DNA of 24,076 nt, taken from the NCBI GenBank assembly GCA_001579985.1, contig LRSR01008944.1:1-24076 (forward strand), given 5' to 3'. The stretch is from Hypsibius dujardini (Eukaryota; Tardigrada; Eutardigrada; Parachela; Hypsibiidae). Shown here piece after piece: positions 20,058 through 24,076 of the stretch; the first letter of the stretch is position 1; every line of letters starts with the position of its first letter. The notes under the pieces were generated by a model. The model was given only the letters and a program-made list of their open reading frames with translations. It ran no database searches and was not told the DNA's origin. A program made the translations under genes and the position numbers.

Positions 20058-20690
20058 CTAGTTTTGGTCATTTATACAGCGCGCGTTCGTGCCATACAAG
20101 TGAAACCCTTTCGGGCAGATAAATTCGTCAATTACATCACCACCAAAACCGCTTTCACCGCAAGTGTAAAATTTGCCTGGCGAGTCTTCTGCTTTGGAAG
20201 ATTGATCAGTGTGGCATTGACCCTTAACGTAGGTCGCCGGCACACTGGTGCTGCTCTGCAAAAAATAGGCCTTGTCTTTTCCCAGCATAGTGGGTGGAGG
20301 TACCACGCAGTCCAGAACCGAGGTTGGAAAGGTGCAGTTTTGACCAGTCGGGCACTCTAGTTCACCCGGTGCAAAGCTCCCGGTTCCGATACGGGGACAA
20401 CGGAGTGTGACGTCGCAGTTCTTGCTTTGTTGGGAGAAGCAACGCGATTCGATGCGGGCGTTCAGGCTGGAAATGAAGGCTTGATCATCGCTGGAAGAGA
20501 GCGGCGCCAAAACATTCCGTATTGCTCGGGAGAGAGGGAACGGAACGCCACAGTAACCACGAGGATCTAGATGCAGTTCAAATTGTTATTTCATTTCGTT
20601 TTGATCAGTCAGACAACGAGTAATGCAGGCAGCTAAACATATAGACAGGCAGAAAAACAGACAGACAGGTAGACATACAGACAGTCAGAT

Positions 20691-20721
<31 letters not shown>

Positions 20722-22890
20722 TCGAAAAACAGACAGCCAGCCAGACAGACAGACAGACAGATAGACAAACAGGCAGGCAGACAAACATATAGACAGCTAG
20801 AAAGATGCCCTGGCGACGGGTAGACAGTCAGGCAGGCAGTCACACAAACAGACAGCTAGGAAGACTGACAGAGACAGGCAGATAGACACACAGACAAATA
20901 CACACGAACCATCTTGATCAGAAGAAAATATCATAATGCCTCCACCCAATCTCTGTGTGATTGCGTAGCTGGCCTTGTCCTTTACGCTTTGCTCATTTTC
21001 ATACGACATCCAAAAGTCTCCCTCATATGAATATGTATGTGGTACTTTAGTCACTTGATCCCGAATGGTGGTGTACGTTGATGAGATCAGCATCCGACAG
21101 ACTTCCGCGTATGACAAAGTACCATTGGATAACGTCCATGGTCCCGGTTTTCCATCTCCGATAATTTTAACTCCGATTTTGCGGTCATCGTCCGAATCCT
21201 CCGATGGAATGACGTATGTCCGAGCGGTTGCTGTTATGGCTAGAGAGAGCTTATTGCGGTTGATGGTGGTCTTCAACCAACCTCGAACGGACGCATCCTA
21301 TATAATAGCCACCACGAAGTTGAAGGCAAATTGTCACTCAACTTTATAAAAGACAGACAGAAAGAAAGCTTTACGTACGACGCTATAGTTTCCGGGTGCG
21401 TTGAATAATGGTGAGTGGTGATAAGTAATTTTACTCCATGGTCCGTAAAAATCATATCCCAGCAAATAGTAGATATCCACGGCTCTGAAAGAACACTTTA
21501 ATTACTTCTACGTTAATCGTTTAACAAACAATCCAACTTTAATGGAACAGATTCTTACGAATTGAGGTTGTCTACATCGTAGTAGTCGATGTTAGAAACG
21601 TCAGCGGAGATCGTAATGGTAATGAGCAAGTCATCCGATCGGCCGGTGACTTCTTTCCTGAACGCTGCTTTCATTTCCTACGCGAAGAGATACGCTCTTG
21701 AAATTCTCTCATTTGGGTGTTCCCAATTGAAATTAGGTTTGTGTTGGGGCTAAAATAGTAGTAAAAATATAATGCATTTAAGTACCTTCAATAGGATGGG
21801 AAAGTTCGCGTAGTCTTCGGGATCGCCGCCGCGTGAGCCGACACCGGGCACGAGCCAATCTGTAATGCCGCACTGCCGATCTAATCAAGACATCACTAGG
21901 TATGTAACTTGCAATTATCCGCACCGATAAAAATTCCGTCGAAGTTATAGGTCTTGCAAAACTGGACGACAGAGTCGATGAATGTCTGTCTCTTGGATGC
22001 CGACATGGCCTAACGGAGAACGATTTAGCGTTGGATGCAAAACTTAAAGAGTTTGCGGGTGGATGGAATACCAACCAATTGACTGAACATAAATCCACCC
22101 GCATTCCAACCGCCAACGCTGCAAGCAAAAAATGATATAAATAGCTGTACGTGAATCTATTTGCCAGCACCAGATTCTGAGACTTAGACTGCGTACCCGA
22201 TGAGGCTCTTGAGGCGAGGGTTCTTTGTCTTCAGTGAAGCAAATTTATCAAGATTTCCTAAGGTCAAGGCATCAGTTAATTTCACAGAACTTACAATAAT
22301 CCCGGTAATTCGTGTCTGTGTCTGTGTCTGTGTCTGTGTCTGTGTCTGTGTCTGTGTCTGTGTCTGTGTCTGTGTCTGTGTCTGTGTCTGTGTCCCAAGA
22401 CCCATAGGAATGTTTAAGTGTTGATGTATACCGTACCTTTCCTTCCAGGACCAGATAGGTCGTTGTATGGATCGAATGTACCGAGCGAATTATTCTACCA
22501 ATCATTTAAATATTATGTTCTTTCGCCGACAACAGCATCATGGATTCCAAGTGTAACTGCTAAACTACTGTACGACTGCTGTACTAAATGGGGAATGCCA
22601 ACGTACCTGAATGCTCGCGTATATGTATATCGCGTGGGTGCAAATCTGTGCTGGTACTTCATCTGCCATGACCCTTCCTGTAAAGTAGGCCACGGGATGA
22701 GTCCATTATACGACAACAACGACATTATTAGGGTTGGCTAAATAATACCGGCTAACTTCCGGTAAGTCGACCAAGACTGATAAACACAAGTCAGGATTGC
22801 CGATTGTTGGGCCGAGGTCTCCGCACAGAAAAACAGCAACACAACTGCAACCACAAACCCGCACGCCAGCCAGTTACGGGCACAAGCCAT
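20058..22890 (-). CDS. secreted GH18 chitinase-like protein, probably catalytically inactive
   Basis: Ten minus-strand exons: 22749-22890, 22607-22677, 22197 to about 22315, 22076-22118, 21925-22009, 21786-21859, 21559-21677, 21379-21484, 20910-21297, 20058-20566. Phases close to about 551 aa. A signal peptide spans residues 1-28 (hydrophobic FVVAVVLLFF, then SAQ). GH18 barrel landmarks follow in order: ICTHAIYIYA (strand 1), NPRLKSLIGVGGWNAGG, FDGIFIDWLVPG (residues 148-159), LLGYDFYGPWS, and GGGIMIFSSDQDDPRGYCG. The family catalytic motif is FDGxDxDWE. Here its first Asp is Phe152 and the acid Glu is Leu156, so hydrolysis should be lost. The conserved barrel-base Trp is Phe in IMIF. The Cys-rich C-terminus (CPTGQNC to FICPKGFHLYGTNARC) may be a divergent chitin-binding domain. 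It is probably a secreted chitin- or glycan-binding lectin. The 5' edge of exon 3 is uncertain because of a microsatellite. Confidence 0.9.
20630..20890. repeat. long degenerate CAGA/CAGACA array
   Basis: About 260 bp of CAGACAGA, CAGGCAGA and CAGATAGA variants fill most of intron 9 (20567-20909) of the chitinase-like gene. It is the longest of the GACA-type arrays in the window and is interrupted by unrelated bases around 20805-20822. Confidence 0.9.
22312..22394. repeat. (TGTGTC)n hexanucleotide microsatellite at a splice acceptor
   Basis: About 13.7 perfect TGTGTC units occur here; on the gene strand they read GACACA. The array abuts, or is partly included in, exon 3 of the chitinase-like gene. 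Each unit contains an in-frame CAG that could act as a splice acceptor, and read in frame each unit encodes Thr-Gln. Confidence 0.95.
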
Positions 22891-23488
22891 CCTGCTTCCC
22901 GAAGTTAGAAATGACCGGATAACAACTACTTCCAATCGAGATTTAAAGAATTAAAGAAATAGTCAATCATGTAGAGAAATTATTCAGCATTTGTCATTGC
23001 CAATGCGGAACTGCTGGAAAGTGCTGATGCGTATAAGGTATGTTAGTTGGACTGCATTGGCATTGCTGGTTACTTCACCTACTTGTTACGTTACGAAATC
23101 GACCAGTATTTTTTAGCTCCAGGCCGAACAATAGTTTGCTTCTCAGTATACCGCTACCGGGTGTGATTGTGGTAAGAATGTCGAAACTTTTGTACTCGAA
23201 GGCCATACTAACGGTTCACGGTCAGCCGCTGCGTTGGTGTAGACAGCAACCAAGTCTGATGAGAAGGACTGGACAAATGTGTGCCGTATTCAGGTCAGTG
23301 GACCAATCACCAGCTGTTTCATGTTAAGAGAAGGCGGGTTAGTTGTCGCAGCACAAACGGAATAATTCCCTGATCACTTCAATATTTTTTTATTGACGAT
23401 TTAAATATTCTTTCTTCTGTAACATTTTAGCCAGTTTAAACAACCGATTATTAGAATCCAGTTGATCGATGCATTTTTTTTCATTGGT
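22891..23488. other. chitinase-like gene promoter and IQUB 3' UTR
   Basis: I see no gene. A plus-strand open frame (23040-23327) has no domain or splice context. A minus-strand AATAAA (TTTATT at 23389-23394) lies about 95 nt past the stop codon at 23489 and should end the neighbouring gene. There is no convincing TATA box for the chitinase-like gene. Confidence 0.5.
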
Positions 23489-24076
23489 TCAGGATGCTGC
23501 TGCTGCTTCCGGGCAGACAACCGGCGATGAGCAGAGCTGCTTCTGGACACTGACAACACTTTCTCGTGCGGTTTTGATCAGTTTTGAGAAGAGACGTTTG
23601 GCCCTTTCATGCTTCAGAACAATTCGCTTAGTCAGAACGTCGCTGTAAACCTGAAATGGACAATCGCGAGTAGTTGTACACACGTGGCAAAAAACTTGCG
23701 CTAACCGAGTTAAGCCATTACACTCGTTCGACGCGTGGTGTTGTACGCAGCCACGAGTTTAAGTGCTTAATTCGGTCAGCGCTAGGTTTTTGCCACGTCT
23801 GGCGCATCAATTCCGTTGCAGTCACTTGCAGCTGACCTTCCGGTTGAGCATTTTCAGGTGGACAACGGCCTCCTCCCTTGTCAGTAAGATGCAATTCCAT
23901 GGACTCCACGAGAGATTCCGATCCCAGCGGACAAATTTCAAATCATACAGGTCTTTCCGTCCGGAAATGGCACTGGACATTTGCCAAATCGTCTCAAGGA
24001 GGTATTTCAGGTCGATATCGGACATCAGGAAGATGACTGGATCCACAACACGACCGTGCATCGATTCCGTAGACCG
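23489..24076 (-). CDS. probable IQUB (IQ and ubiquitin-like domain protein), C-terminal part
   Basis: Two exons are visible. 23837-24076 runs off the right edge, and 23489-23650 ends at the TGA 23489-23491; the junction is phase 0. The visible 134 aa contain DIDLKYLLETIWQMSSAISG, LKFVRWDRNLSWSPWNCI, LLTREEAVVHLKML and a final helix KHERAKRLFSKLI. This series resembles what I remember of the conserved C-terminal region of IQUB, a ciliary/flagellar radial-spoke protein. The IQ motif and ubiquitin-like domain would lie outside the window, so the name is tentative. The Ala/Ser end after the last helix is probably unstructured. The single intron shown (23651-23836) is largely occupied by a MITE copy. 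Confidence 0.7.
23682..23798 (+). mobile_element. MITE copy B, in the IQUB intron
   Basis: This 117-bp element has 33-bp terminal inverted repeats with 4 mismatches: left from 23682 (ACGTGGCAAAAAACTTGCGC), right mirrored to 23798. The core reads GCCATTACACTCGTTCGACG. There is no ORF. A second, reverse-oriented copy sits at 17965-18074. No target-site duplication is obvious, so the superfamily is uncertain. Confidence 0.9.

Noticed and set aside
20630-20890. CRISPR-like regular repeats
   Set aside because: It is a degenerate tetranucleotide microsatellite with no unique spacers, in an animal intron.
22200-22424. Cys-Val repeat frame on the plus strand across the TGTGTC array
   Set aside because: It is only the antisense reading of the microsatellite and exon 3 of the chitinase-like gene.

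Overview
This is nuclear DNA from a compact-genome invertebrate animal. Genes are dense and alternate between strands, GT-AG introns are short (roughly 50-1500 bases), and the proteins are metazoan: a Kruppel-like factor, MMACHC, RP9, a cytosolic fatty-acid-binding protein, a kelch propeller, a homeodomain protein, a GH18 chitinase-like protein and a probable IQUB tail. The chitinase-like secreted protein, the FABP and the maT-type transposon fit an ecdysozoan. A tardigrade is my best guess, but nothing here proves it. There is no bacterial or organellar sequence and no CRISPR.

Layout. 1-1805: no convincing gene; it holds two short tandem arrays and inverted repeats. 1806-5267 (+): six-exon gene for an unrecognised, basic, Ser/Pro-rich, probably nuclear protein. 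5968-7705 (-): KLF6/7-like zinc-finger factor, convergent with the first gene. 7926-8042: small inverted-repeat element. 8258-8710 (+): 3' tail of a non-LTR retrotransposon. 9161-10369 (-): MMACHC (cobalamin processing). 10735-12140 (+): RP9, divergent from MMACHC across 365 bp and containing 10-nt and 24-nt exons. 12696-13429 (+): FABP with a TATA box. 13701-16729 (-): kelch-only propeller gene, with a 1290-bp maT-type Tc1/mariner element (13991-15280) inside its last intron. 17371-19221 (-): gene with an N-terminal transposase-like helix-turn-helix pair and a C-terminal homeodomain. 20058-22890 (-): GH18 chitinase-like protein that has lost its catalytic Glu, with a (TGTGTC)n array at an exon edge. 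23489-24076 (-): last two exons of a probable IQUB gene running off the window.

Exon models were built by hand from splice signals and reading-frame phase. The phases close for every junction except one in the kelch gene. The genes do not form one pathway; they are ordinary neighbours in a compact genome. The more unusual content is the mobile DNA and gene structure: two copies of one 117-bp MITE family in introns of two different genes, a DNA transposon 31 nt upstream of a splice acceptor, micro-exons in RP9, a microsatellite at a splice junction, and the HTH-plus-homeodomain architecture.
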